NCBI GenBank assembly: GCA_022749755.1
Contig: CM040452.1
Span: forward strand, 23,567,424-23,631,423
DNA: 64,000 nucleotides
Origin: Azadirachta indica
Lineage: Eukaryota > Streptophyta > Magnoliopsida > Sapindales > Meliaceae
Direction of reading: 5' to 3'
Shown: positions 16,048 to 28,459 of the stretch, in pieces
How positions within the stretch are numbered: position 1 is the stretch's first letter
Layout: each line of letters begins with the position of its first letter
The notes under the pieces: generated by a model
Told to the model about the DNA's origin: nothing
What the model saw: the letters and a program-made list of their open reading frames with translations, nothing else
Databases searched by the model: none
Translations under genes and position numbers: made by a program

Positions 16048-19000
16048 ATGGATCCGCAACAGACAGCAGGAGCTCCACAACCACGCCCTCCGCCACAGGC
16101 GGGCGATTCCTCTGCTATTCTCACCGTATTCCTCACTTTCATCGCCATCGTCTCCTTGGTAAACACTCTCTCTCTGTCTCCTATTCGTAATGTGTGTATA
16201 TATCTGCATCTTTAGTTACACTACTTCGATTGTCAGTCAGTTTGAAATCGGGTGTATAAGTTAAGGCGTGTGTTTTGTTTATCATTTTTCACACCAGCAG
16301 CATTTATGTTTGAGTTGAATCTATAGTTTTATTGCTTTGCTGGAGCATTCTACGTTTTTGCCGATTTAGTGCTTGGCCTATCGCCAAAATTATGATGGCT
16401 TTATTGTGCACATTTAGTTCATTGAAGCGAATCGTTTCAATTTATCTAAATATTGGGATTTTTTTTTTGTTTGAGCATGCTATGCAATGGCATAACTATA
16501 TGACTTTTCTTTTTTGTCCGTTAGTTTGAAGTTTGATATTGATTTTGTGGGGAAACAATTCTTTTCCGTTGTAGAAATAATTCATAGGTGTCCATCACTC
16601 AATCCTGGTCACAAATCTCTTGAGTCTTTCCTTTGTACTGGTATAGTTTTCTTTATAAGAGCTGCTTTCATTATCGAAGCAAAGTTAGGTAATTGTCAAA
16701 ATTTTACCTCTTGCAAAGTCATCTTGCCATTTTCTGGGTAGTCTTCATGGAAGATTTTGGCGGAGCCTTGAGAAACCTGTAGTAATTAATTATAAGTGTA
16801 GTTTTCCCGCTTAATTAATGGGCTTTGCTTGGAGTGAAATGAAGAAAGTTTCCAAATGACTTTGTCGTAATTCTTATATCATCATTATTTGAACAAATCG
16901 TCAATGTATCATCATGCATAGCTTCGAATTGTTTTTCCGGTTTGCTTACGATATGTGTGGTTTCTCATGCATGATTTGTTCAATGATTTATTATTTTCTT
17001 TATCTTGGGAGTTTCAAGAAGATAAATATCGCATTTTCTGTTTGGATAGTAAGAGGGCCTGAATATCATGCAGCCAATAGAACAGTCAGTATTATATAAT
17101 TAATTGTACTTACATTTTTATATATCCAAGAAAAAGGTTTGTGTTATATTATTTTGCTGCTACCTTTATCTTTTGTTTACAATATTTAGGTAGGTTGATG
17201 TTATCTAAGTATGCCAAATTCTTATAAGAATATGTAATCATTTCACTTATGCCTCACAATTTCTAGTATTTAACAATAAAATTTTCAGATATTGATCCCA
17301 TCATCATCAACCATCAAAAGTAGCTTATCCATTTTGCACCAAGTACCAGAAGGCCATGTTGGGGTATATTGGAGAGGAGGTGCCCTTCTAACAACAATTA
17401 CAGATCCAGGTATGACTATAGTTCTCTTTTCCTGTGACTTGCATATTGTAGTTGCTTAAGCATAGTTTATTGACTGTCATCACCTACTTATTCTGAACTT
17501 TCAGGGTTCCATCTGAAGTTGCCTTTGATAACCCACTATGAGCCTGTTCAAGTAACCCTTCAGACAGATCAGGTAAGGTTCTTTCCTAGTTATGAAATGT
17601 TGGATTTAGTGCAGATGCATGATCCCTTCCTCTGCCTAAAAATGTAGGTGACGGATATTCCTTGTGGTACTAAAGGGGGTGTAATGATAAACTTTGAGAA
17701 GATAGAGGTAAGGCTTGAGATACTCCATTTTAACACCAATGATAATCTCAGATTTGAAATGCTCCTTTGTATGCACTGATTTGAATACTCTTTCACAGGT
17801 TGTTAACCGGCTTCATAAAGAATTTGTGTATGCGACGCTGAAGGACTATGGTGTGCAATATGACAAGACTTGGATATATGACAAGATTCATCATGAGATC
17901 AACCAGTTCTGTAGTTCTCATACTCTTCAACAAGTCTATATTGATGTATTTGATCAGGTTAGAAAAAGCGCTGCATAAAGGTTGCAGATGACCATTTGCT
18001 CTTCTAACTCCAGTGAACTGATTTCCTACTGCAATTTGCTTAGTGCTACTAAGAGCAGCATACAGTTTTCCTGTATGTGTGATCTGAGGGATTATTGGGT
18101 TCAAAGTATGTTATGCGTAGTTTCCGGTGTTATCATCCCCATCAAAGAGTGAGAAAATAAATGCAGCTGTATATGAGTGTGGAGCTGTCTTTTTTATTAC
18201 TATATCTCGTTGATATTATTACTCTGGTTTTTTGTTAGCTAACTTGAGCTTTACATGCACACATAAATCAATCAAAGTGTATATGTAGTAAAATCAAAAT
18301 TTAATGCACATAGAACGATGCATATATAATATTGTCACCCCCACGACTCTTTCAAATTGATGAAAATACGAAAGATGCTTGTCAGGGATTACTCTTAAAA
18401 CATACTTTTACAATGTGTTAGTTTGTAGGCGGAACTTCAATGCCTATTGACAATGATCAATTTAACTCTTTCAGATTGATGAAAAGATGAAAGATGCTCT
18501 TCAGGGTGACTGCACGCGTTATGCTCCAGGTATTGAAATCATCAGTGTGCGTGTTACAAAGCCTACTATTCCAGATAGTATCAGAAGAAATTTTGAACAG
18601 ATGGAAGAAGAACGCACCAAGGTACGTTTCTAAATCCACCATATATATATATATATATATATTTCTCTCTGTGTAAATTTACTTTGGAGAAAAAGGATAC
18701 TTGAGTTTAGTCAATTACACATGATCAAGACAGGGCTCTGTCTGATGTTACTTTGTTTCTAAGTTGTGTCTGCAAACTTGTCATGTTGAGACCTTGAGAT
18801 TCTATTGGAACGTACTCTTCTTTTGATCATATATGTAGTTTGGTTCTGGCCAAAAAAAGGGGAAAAAAATGAAAACAAGGGAGATTAGAGTTGTATGATT
18901 TTATCATGGAACATGTTATTCCCAATTGAGTGGTTCTTGTTCCATGGATGTTTAGCCGTTTGTTGCCTAAATTTTCTATGCTGTATAGTAAGCATTCATG

Positions 19001-19682
19001 CGTGTGTGCCTGTACAAATACGCACACCGATTTATTAGCAGTTGCTAAATTTAATAAGATCTGAATTATCATGTGTTGTGTATTACTGTCTAGGTGTTAA
19101 TTGCTATTGAGAGACAAAAAAGTAGTTGAGAAAGAAGCAGAGACAAACAAGAAGATGGCTATCAGTGAAGCTGAAAAAAATTCCAATGTTAGCAGGATCC
19201 TTATGGAACAGAAGTTGATGGAGAAGGACAGTGCCAGGAAGCAGGAAGAAATTGACAATCAAATGTACCTGGCTCGTCAAAAGAGCCTGGCAGATGCTGA
19301 TTTCTACCGGTAGAATGACCCTCTTCCTTCTTCAGGCTTAGGAAATGAAAATAAGATCATGGAAATGATTTGGGATGTTCTTCTGTTCCTTTTGCAGAAC
19401 ACTTAAAGAAGCTGAAGCAAACAAGTTGATGCTTACTCCCCAATTTCTGGAACTCAAATTTATTGAGGCCATAGCTGATAATACAAAAATTTTCTTTGGT
19501 GACAAGGTTTGCTTATCTATCTCCACAACCAATGGTTTGTTTGTTTGTGTGTGAGTGTAATGATCTCAACTCATATATTCGTTATGCAGGTACCCAATAT
19601 GATTTTGGATCAGAGACTGCTAGGGAACTTCCTTAAAGAGGTCTCCAGAAATATATCTACTGTGGGGCATGCAGATGCTTAA
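16048..19682 (+). CDS. ERLIN2: Erlin-2-like SPFH/prohibitin-domain ER membrane protein, with a one-base frameshift in exon 7
   Basis: Erlins form ring-like scaffolds in the ER membrane and take part in ER-associated degradation and lipid control. Nine exons are read: 16048-16158, 17289-17409, 17505-17572, 17648-17707, 17799-17957, 18475-18621, 19094-19309, 19398-19506 and 19590-19682. They specify about 360 residues. A Pro-rich start is followed by one membrane segment ('[19 protein letters not shown]'), the SPFH domain ('[13 protein letters not shown]', '[20 protein letters not shown]') and a charged coiled coil ('[20 protein letters not shown]'). It ends with the family block '[20 protein letters not shown]'. 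In exon 7 a run of six A (19116-19121) puts the sequence before it and 'VVEKEAE' after it in different frames; five A would keep the frame. No alternative AG acceptor repairs this. The exons total 1084 bases, one more than a multiple of three. Everything else looks functional. Confidence 0.9.
18346..18387 (+). repeat. Relic copy of the erlin exon 6 start in intron 5
   Basis: This 42 bp stretch resembles 18465-18506 (acceptor plus start of exon 6), 119 bp downstream, with most bases the same. Its acceptor AG has become AA (TTTCAAATTGATG against TTTCAGATTGATG), so it should not be spliced in. Confidence 0.75.
18641..18662. repeat. AT dinucleotide microsatellite in erlin intron 6
   Basis: Eleven uninterrupted AT units just after the exon 6 donor. 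Confidence 0.92.
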
Positions 19683-21158
19683 ATGCTAATTAGTGTACAT
19701 TGTGATATGAGTAGGTGCAGACATACTGTCACAAAACAAGGAGAAGGTAATAATGATTCAATGCGTTTTCCCAACCATATTTGGGTTGAGCACCTTTTGT
19801 TTTTGGGTGGGCAAGGCGTCCTCTTTATAGGCAATCACTTTTTCCCTTGGCCGTCATCTGCGGTGGCTGCCAACATGTCGAACGAGTTCATGAATTAACT
19901 GTTAGAATATATGAATGCAGATAATATTTTACACGTTAATTGTGCTGGTTATTATTCAGTTTTTTCCTTTCACTTCATTCGTTTTGGATAGTTTGTTCAC
20001 AAATCCATGTTGCTTTGTGCACATACTGATGGAAAGTTTACGCTACCCATGTCGATTATGATCTACCATCCCAAGGATCGTAGAGGCCTTTTGGAATTTC
20101 AATTATTTCATGATAAAAGGGAGCTGCTGGATCCACTGGAAAGTAAATAATATTTTCGAATGATAAGTGCACAAAGCCGGGAAGGTGTTTTTATTAGAGA
20201 AGCATTGAATGGTGTTTCTTTGGGACCATTGAGCAATGCAGAGCACGAGTATGTGGGCGGTGCGCCCACGCCCATCTTCTGTAACAGAGGACAGCAACTA
20301 ATTAAGGCCTGTTTGTTGGTGAGAATCCAAATCCAGTAATATCCTATGGAGCTGACATCTAAGATTTGCTGCATCTTTAAAATCCTAAGCTCTGGGTTAA
20401 GTTTGATGATCTGTTTGTAGAACAAAGATTCTGAACATTAGGTAATTGGCGAGACCATGTCGGATGGATGTTCGCCATCTTGAAGATGATGGAATCGTAG
20501 TAGTGAGTATTAAGAACTCTGAATATGTCCAAGACAACTTCATGAAGTTTTAACAGTGTTGGAAAATAATTACCCATTCATTTAGATGCGTTTCCAGCCA
20601 TTTTATTTTACATGTTATAATTATATGACTATTTTTAGAAATTATTGGACCTAATCACCATTAATATATCTAATATATTACCATTACGCATTCTTAGGGT
20701 AGCTGGTCTGCAAGGCGTGGTAAGCATGCATTTTGGACTGTGTTATGGCTTTCTGAAGGCGATGGCGGGCTAGGTGGCTGTATTAAATCTCATGAGCAAG
20801 TGCCTCTAAATAACTTCCTTGTTTACCGTATCCTCTCCCCACCCCACCTGATGCTGATGCTGTGCCACAACCCTATAACTGTCAAATTCTAAGGCCTATG
20901 CTGCGAAATGGACATTAAAACCAAAATATTAATATAATCAATTACAAGATCACATGCGTGAAGTTTCTTTCCTTTCGTGACAAAACAGAAAAGCCAGTAC
21001 TGTATTTCCATTTGCGTATTTTATATTATTATAAATTTATAACATTGTTATACAGTTTCCGATTAAGAGTTTTTACTTACTTAAACACGACAACTACGCA
21101 TTTAATTTTTAATAGGGAAATTGATTATTATTACATACTTAACAAGATATTTTATGCT
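19683..21158. other. Intergenic, erlin 3' region to the MULE insertion site
   Basis: The first 200-300 bases are probably erlin 3' UTR. No further gene or repeat was recognised in the rest. Confidence 0.5.
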
Positions 21159-21167
21159 TACTTTAAT
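21159..21167 (+). repeat. MULE target-site duplication, left copy (TACTTTAAT)
   Basis: This 9 bp sequence directly before the left inverted repeat is identical to 33107-33115 directly after the right one. Nine bases is the standard length for Mutator-family insertions. Confidence 0.93.
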
Positions 21168-21280
21168 GGGAAATTAACAAAAATGACCACTGTTCACCTA
21201 CAGTTTTCTCAAATGACCACTGTTCAAAACTCTTTTCAAAAATGACCATCTTCAACTTTTTTGGACAAAATTGCCCTTAA
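21168..21280 (+). repeat. MULE left terminal inverted repeat
   Basis: It starts GGGAAATTAACAAAAATGAC and runs to TTGCCCTTAA. It matches the reverse complement of 32995-33106 with a modest number of mismatches. ATGACCACTGTTCA occurs twice inside it, with a weaker third copy, and could be the transposase binding site. Confidence 0.95.
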
Positions 21281-23000
21281 TGACCTAAATATTCTAATCC
21301 CTAATTTTGCCTAATCTGTCGATGTCTTCATTCCTAAACGTTGAAGAAGAAAAATTTGAACCAACAAAGAAGCCACAAAAATCTTGGTAAATCTTTGTTT
21401 CCGATTCGAAATCGTTGATCAGCGTATATAAACAACAGTGTAGACGCCGGCGCAGGTAGCTGTATTCACCGGTTTACAACGATAACTTGTGAGGAGGAAT
21501 CTGGTGAAAAATCGACGGTGACGGTATGTATTTGTTTTGATTTCTGGGTTTTTAAATAAATTTGAGGCTGAATTTGTATAGAAAATATGGATTTTGTTTG
21601 ATTAATCATAAGAAATGTGTATTTTAACTAGAAATGTGTATTATTTCTATTTCAATACTGTTTCTGTTTACTCGAACAAGTGCACTTTGCCTTATTATCT
21701 GTGAGTGTCTGCAAGAAGAGGGGAAAAAAAGAAAGAAAATTGGTGAGGAAGTTGTTGCCAGACAGAAACATGTGATGTTAATTATTCTTAGACCTCATGA
21801 ACATCATATGGCTGGCAGAAGAGAGTATTTCAGAACAACTGACGGGTATCCTAATATCACAACAAACTTAAAGCTTAAATCTTTTTGTTTTAGCTGTCAT
21901 GATGATAACGAAATTAATAAAATACTTGAAAGAATTATTTCTTTTTCTTTCTTGATATTTTTCAGTCTTACAGAGTCTAGATATATGCAACGAAAGTAGT
22001 AAGTTCTACAACGAGAGGTGATACAGGATAGCACGATCTTTGTAAAACTTAACCAAATTCCTAACTTATCCTCAAAGTTTGTCTCTATCAAACACAACCT
22101 CTTCACTACCAAATAAATAACATCACTAACTAAACCAAAAAACTATTACTATAATACTAACACTCTCGTTCAATTGCACTAGCAGATTCAACTATGAATG
22201 TGAAACTATCTTCTTGATCAATTGTGTTATATTCCTCTAAAGTGTTGCCAGATACTTTTTTTTCCCAAGCAATCTCCAATAGTTAGTAGTGTCTAAATCA
22301 ATAGAGGAATGTTTATTGACAGTTCTCTCTAGTTTTGCCAATGATATGTAGGCAGACATAAATTGAAACTTGAATGTACTTTCTTCCATCCTCTGCCCGC
22401 ATAATATTCTTTTGAAATTTTGGGGAAATAGTCTTTATTTCCATCACAGAAAAACTGTTCTATATGTAAACGTTAGCCACCATTTAAATGTGTATTTTGA
22501 GAGAAGTTTTGCAAAAAATTATTTTCAACATAGGTATATTGATCGAACTGAAAGCATTTTCCTTATGCAGAATAGATTGATTTCTTGTTAGGGAAAAACA
22601 ACATGTATAATAGTGTATAGGATTTAGTCATTAAACTAATTTAGGAATAATATGTATAACTTTTATTATAATATATATAGAATATATGCATGCGAGAAAA
22701 ATTCCCCAAGGACGGAGGTTTAATATTGAAATTAATATGTTGTGTTTGTTATTATATGTAGATTTACTGTTCATTATCTCCAAACTAGGGTTTTCTTTGC
22801 TTGGCCACTGAAATATCATTATCAAATAGCATTATTTGAGTCTTTTAAGATATCTTAAATATCGTTGTTTATTTTACTAAAATGGACACATTAATTAGAT
22901 AAATGAGGGTGTCAAAGCTTATGAAATTGTTGTCTGTAGGATACAGAACAGTATATCTAATGACATTAACTTAGATAAATTATTGCTGCATTTCTTTCAG

Positions 23001-25475
23001 GTTGCACCTTATGAGAGACTTGTATTGAGCAAAGGTTATTTGCTTCCAGAATGTACGTATCACCACCTTTAAACTCCTGGAAATTACTGTTTGATTCAAT
23101 ATTTTTGGCCATATGTATTATGTCACGATTAACATTGTCTTTAGCATGTCACTTATAGATCTTGACAATTACTATGTTTTTTAACACAAATATGATTTTG
23201 TATTCTAAATTTAAGTTATCATTATTAGTTATTAAATATGAATAAGAAGTTAATACTTATAAAAAATTATAATGATAATACTTTAAAGAGAATATAACAA
23301 AAATATTATAGTTATATTTTCTTAATATAATTAGGGTAGTTTGAAATATTTTGATGCTTTTAAGTTCTTTTAAATTTAAATGATACGAGAGAATAAAAGT
23401 TTAGTACATGGTAGATGAGATTTGTCATTAATAAATAAATAAATAAAATCTCATTTAGTATCACTTGGCTAAAAATTAATGCAACTGACACATGAGAATT
23501 GAAAGAGAGAGAAAGCGATAGTACCTTGGACTTGGAGTGGATTCCCCAATACAAAACTTAAAGAAACATTTGAGTAGAAAACTGATTGCAAGAACCACTC
23601 CTGTCCAAGCAGGAACCGCGATTCATGCCAATTCCCCTACCCTAAATATGATTGCCCCTGTCTCCTCCTCTCCTATATACATAATTAAATTATTAATAAT
23701 AATTCCTCCTCTCACACTTCCAACCCTTTCCTTACATAATGATGATTATTAATTAATTAATACTCTATTAACACAGCACTCCTTCTTAGTGATCATTACC
23801 TTTTTAATATGTAAATTATCTTACTTTCCTTAACGATATTAATGAAATTGACTACATAACGTACTATATATAATAAATATAACATGGTAATTATTTTCTT
23901 GTTCACTGTTTCTAATTGAGAAAAATAGATGGCAGCATTCTGTTTCTGTATGTGTAGCCAGATTGCCGAATTTCTTGTTTTTTGATGTTGTGATTTGTAT
24001 CCATTATTTTATTAACTGTTTTGACTCTTTGCACATGACAAATAAGATTTAAGTTTGTTAATAGACTATATTGATGATAACCACAGAATATGGCAACAAC
24101 ATGCGTGTAATTTGTCTCCCATTAGATGTAACTTTGATGCAGTTGCTCTTGTGACTGTGTACCTAAGGTCCTGGGCCTAAAAGCATTTAGACAATTCTTT
24201 CAAATTGCTTCCTAGAATTTAGTAAATCACTTCTTTTCTATTTGGACTCAATGTGATACATAACATGAAGAGCCTTTAATTTTCTTCATCCCTGACGCAG
24301 ACAAAGTTGAGTTGCCAACTTGCGTCATCAATCCTCACCTTGTCTTGTGTATTCACTATAATTGGATCAGCACTGAAATCAATTTATTTGAAGTGTTGGC
24401 AAGAATGATTGATGTTGAGAATGTATGCATAGAAATTGAAAGTGTTCATTGTGAAATGTGATTTTTCAGCTGCATTGATCAGAATAGTTGAGAATGATGG
24501 CTAAACTCAGTGACAATTTTTTTTTGTCAGTACTAGGCATGACTTTTTATCTTACACTCATGACTCTGTATTCAAATTTGGTTTAAGTATAAATGCATTC
24601 TTATACAGAAAGCAAAATTGACTACAATAGGCATATTGCGAGCTTTCACATCTTTTTGCATTTGATTCAACTGATTGCAAACCTTATCCATTAAACTATA
24701 GTAGTAAACATTTCTTTATGCCTCCTTACTCTTTATTTGTTTTGTCAATCGCAACCAACTGTTGTTGTTCAAAGTTCATGAATTATTGTTTGTTCTAGTT
24801 AAGAGCTCATAAATTTGGTTATAATTGAAAAATTGTCAGTGTGCTTATTTATTTACTTATAACATGCAATTTTTCTAGGAATCGAGTTGGTTCTGGGAAC
24901 TCGAGTGAAGTCTGCTGATGTGAGGTGTAAGATATTATTAACAGCAACTGGAAAGACTATAAGTTATAAGATTCTTATCATTGCAACAGGTGCTCGGGTA
25001 TTGAACCTAATCTTTATTTATTGAAAGACCTCATATTTTTTACGGTGAATTGATGTAACTTCTTTTTTTTTATGGAAAGGAATTTAAATTATGTAAGATG
25101 TATGAAACTCGAGCCTTTCAGAATAAAAGTTATTTCCACAATTCATTTTAAATTTACCCTCATTTCAGTTGCCACTATAAAATCTTTTCCTTCAATGACA
25201 AACTTATAATTTTACTTTGTTTTCATTGATGGGCCTTCATTATACTTTTAGTTTTTATTTTTGTTCACATAAGATAGGATCATAAAATCTCAAAATTAAT
25301 CATAGTTATAATAAGCTATTAGTGTGTTGACATTTGAGATTTAAGAAATAAAATTTCTTTAAGTTTATATGATTTAGAAATGACTGTGGATTGAGCACAA
25401 CGTGTGCATGTAGGCTTTAAAGCTTGAGGACTTTGGTTTGAGTGGATCAGATGCTGAAAATGTTTGTTATTTTTT
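23001..25475 (+). pseudogene. Captured fragment of a monodehydroascorbate reductase gene (MDAR4-like), inside the MULE
   Basis: Three pieces keep host exon-intron borders. Exon 23001-23052 reads 'VAPYERLVLSKGYLLPE', exon 24879-24997 reads 'IELVLGTRVKSADV' to 'KILIIATGAR', and exon 25414 to about 25475 reads 'ALKLEDFGLSGSDAENVCY'. These match the FAD-dependent reductase that regenerates ascorbate, and 'GIELVLGTRVKS' recalls the peroxisomal-membrane MDAR4 form. The N-terminal FAD-binding exon, the segment between pieces 1 and 2, and everything after 'ENVCY' are missing, so no enzyme can be made. All pieces lie within the MULE inverted repeats and include introns, so the copy came from genomic DNA rather than mRNA. 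This is transduplication of the Pack-MULE kind. Confidence 0.82.
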
Positions 25476-25739
25476 CGATTATCATTTCAACAATAATGCT
25501 TCTTTGAACAGCACTTTTTCTGTGATATAAGGCACATACATGGGCAGCAAAATTACGAGTACTACATATAATGTCCATATTGATTTTTGGTTCATTTGGA
25601 TAGCTAATAAAAGGTTAAATTCCTTTAATTTATTCATTTTACTTTTACCCATTGACGCAAACTGTAGTTGCATCTGCAGCACTATGCATATTAAATAGAT
25701 AATTAAGTAAACATTATCGCATCTTTGATCTTCTATATT

Positions 25740-26130
25740 TTTTCTGCTGTTGGGAGCTGTTGTGAGCTGTTGTTTTTGTTGGTTTTGTTGTTGCGATCTG
25801 CTGTTTGGTTGTTTATTGCTGATGCTGCTATTGTGCTATATTTGTTTGCTGCTGTTCAGAGTCTTTGTTTATGTGCTCTTGTGGCTCAGGCCTTTCTCTC
25901 GTTATGCTGCTGTCTCGTTGTCTGCTATTACTAGATTTGTTTGCTAGTTTTTGGTTTGTTGATGTTGGTACTGGATACTTTTCTGCTTGCTGTTAACTTT
26001 GCTGTTGCTGCTTTCGTGTTCTGGAAAGTATTTCTGCTGTCAAGTTTTGCTATGGCTGTCAAGTTTTTGGCTACTATTCTCATGCTGAAGATTGTTGCTA
26101 TTTTTGCTATTTGCGTTTCACATCTACTTG
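25740..26130. repeat. Low-complexity GCTGTTG-rich stretch inside the MULE
   Basis: The sequence is dominated by T and G in irregular TGCTGTTG/GTTGTTG/GCTGCT units. Three overlapping open frames encode only Leu/Val/Cys/Phe-rich strings, as expected of simple sequence rather than a gene. Confidence 0.6.
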
Positions 26131-27756
26131 TTTAATACACTTATTTATTAATTAATGATATTTCTCTCTAAGAATTAAATATTGGAGATAATTTATAAAA
26201 ATCTACTATTTAGATTTATAGCACGTTTTAATTGAGAGTTTGATGTTGGATTAGTGCCGCAAGGCAATAAGCTATTAAGCGCTTCCTACTTCTTTTGCAT
26301 TTTTTCTTATTATTTAATTTTGCTTGGAGATTTTACAAAAAAAAATTAAAAATAAAAATTGATTTAATGCTTTGTTTGAAGATTTAACTTCTATGTAATA
26401 TCGTTGTTAGAAATTTGGACAAAGGAATTATTACATTGCTTGTGTTATTGTTTCTAGCATGGTTGAAAAGTGAGCAGCATTGAGTTTTAAATTGGAAATT
26501 TGTCCTTTGTAAAATCATTATCATTTATACTTCCATTTAATATAACACATGCAAACCTGTTTTAAAGCTATTAATTTTAAAGCTTCCAACTTTTTGTAAA
26601 TATGTTTTTATTTATTTTAATCATGGTCAACATATACCAAGTTAAATATATCTTCAATTTTTACATTCACATATGGAAAGTGGATGTAAAAGGCATATAT
26701 TGAACTATTTGTATGTCATGCGGTGTTCTTAAATCTCTCGAATACATAGTGATCTGTGAACTTTTCAGGAGAAATATGTGGGATTAGCAGTGTATTACTT
26801 TGGGTTTATTTACTTTTTAGTTCTATAAGGATGATGCCAATGACATATTTATACATTTTGAGAACATATTATGTTTTTACCAAGTTGAATGTGTTTTCTT
26901 GGTTGATGTCAAGGGAGAAAACGGATGCAGTTTTTCAAAGATTTCACACAGTGATAAAATTCAACAATAAAATCAGCGGAGTGTTGTTGACATACATGTG
27001 AAATTTTGGAAAGATTACTGTAACTTAACATATTATAGTTTGCATGTGTTATTTTGAAATTGATTGTAAATGCAAAAGAACTGTTGCAAATTAAGAGTTT
27101 TGGTCAATGTACAATATTTTGTTCGAGGAATTTCTGTACTGGGGTATGCTTGAACATGAAGTGACAAGGTGTACAGCTGAACAAATTTTTGCATATATGA
27201 AGCTTTCATTTAAAGTCCTTTTGCATCGTGATTATAACTTTTTGATGCCTACGGTTCTATCTTGATTCTTTTTGCCATATCTGTGGCTCTACTCTAATTT
27301 AGAATTAGTTGCATTTTGCTTCACTACGTGCTAAACTATAATAAGTATTGCAATGCATATGGTTGCTGGATTCTGCATATTGTTAAGTCTTTTTTTTTTA
27401 CTCGATAACCCAATGATACGCCGTGCCTCATCATGCTCCCACTCTCACTAAATGTTCTGAGGGAAGAGTTTTTATGTATTAGTTAGTATTAATATGATCT
27501 ACATATATATGATTTGATTTACATTTGTCATATTAATTTGCCTATTAAAATTGATCCTGCTGTTTATTTTTGAAATCATCAATTAATAATATTGAAGTTT
27601 ATAGAAAATGTAATACAACTTGATGTACATCTGTGAAATCTATGATTAGTAGATGTAATGATTTTGATGGGTTTTTAATATTCTAACTTAAATCTTTTAT
27701 GACATTTAATAATTAATTAATTAATTCCAATCCTAAAAGAATTTTCATGGCTGATA

Positions 27757-28236
27757 ACCCTAAATGAGATTGTGGATATAAGAAAACAATATGCTCGAAA
27801 GAGCCCTGTCCATCGCCCATGGTGGACTGTTAATGAAGTGTTCATACCCATTTGCATTAGCTCCTGTCATTGGGTTGCGTGTGCGGTACATTTCCAGAGA
27901 CGACGTATCACGGTCTATGACTCGGCGCCCTCAGTGCATTCTGATCGGGAGATGACCAACGTTATGAGGCCTGTGTGCGAGCTTATGCCATTTCTACTAC
28001 ATGATGCAGGTTTTTATGACGTGCGAACTGAGATCGAGTATCGCATTGATCCGTTCGAGTTGGTTCGCCCAGTGGATGGAGTGCCTCATTAGGAAGTGTC
28101 CGGAGATTGTGGGGTTTTCACCTGTATGTATATATATTACTTAGGATTAGGCAGACCTCTCGATTTTTTGTCATCATATGGGTCATTTTTTAGGAGGAGG
28201 ATAGCCGTAGAGTTGTGGAAGGGTCAGTTGTTGTAG
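27757..28236 (+). pseudogene. Ulp1-like (C48) SUMO-protease domain carried by the MULE, with a premature stop
   Basis: One frame reads through the C-terminal catalytic half of a Ulp1-type cysteine protease. It has the His in 'SSCHWVACAVHF' (codon 27868-27870), the Asp in 'VYDSAP' (27919-27921) and the Cys in 'SGDCGVFTC' (28108-28110), so the triad is present. A TAG at 28090-28092 interrupts the frame six codons before the Cys; one base change from CAG or GAG would explain it. The frame then continues to a natural-looking stop at 28234-28236. No N-terminal half is visible upstream, where the captured reductase exons lie. Plant MULEs often carry such a second gene of unknown role. It is convergent with the transposase. 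Confidence 0.85.
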
Positions 28237-28459
28237 ACAGTTGGTGTAGATATATTATTGGATGGATATTTAATAACAATCATGCTTGATGCTGAATCTG
28301 TTCAAAATTAATGATTATTTAGCACTAAACTTGTCTTTCCTTATTATTTTTTGCTTATGAAATCGAAACATTTGTTCGACCTACGTAAGAAATTTAGTTG
28401 CAGTTTTTATCACGTATAAAAATTTAGTTGTAAATGAAATTACTGAGCACTATGTGATT

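Noticed and set aside
21634..21999. 121-codon frame in the left arm of the MULE
   Set aside because: No recognisable domain, and neither splice context nor homology to the Ulp1 N-terminal half could be seen.
25725..26135. Overlapping open frames rich in Leu, Val, Cys and Phe
   Set aside because: All three come from TGCTGTTG-type simple sequence inside the MULE; the composition looks like membrane segments only because of T-rich codons.
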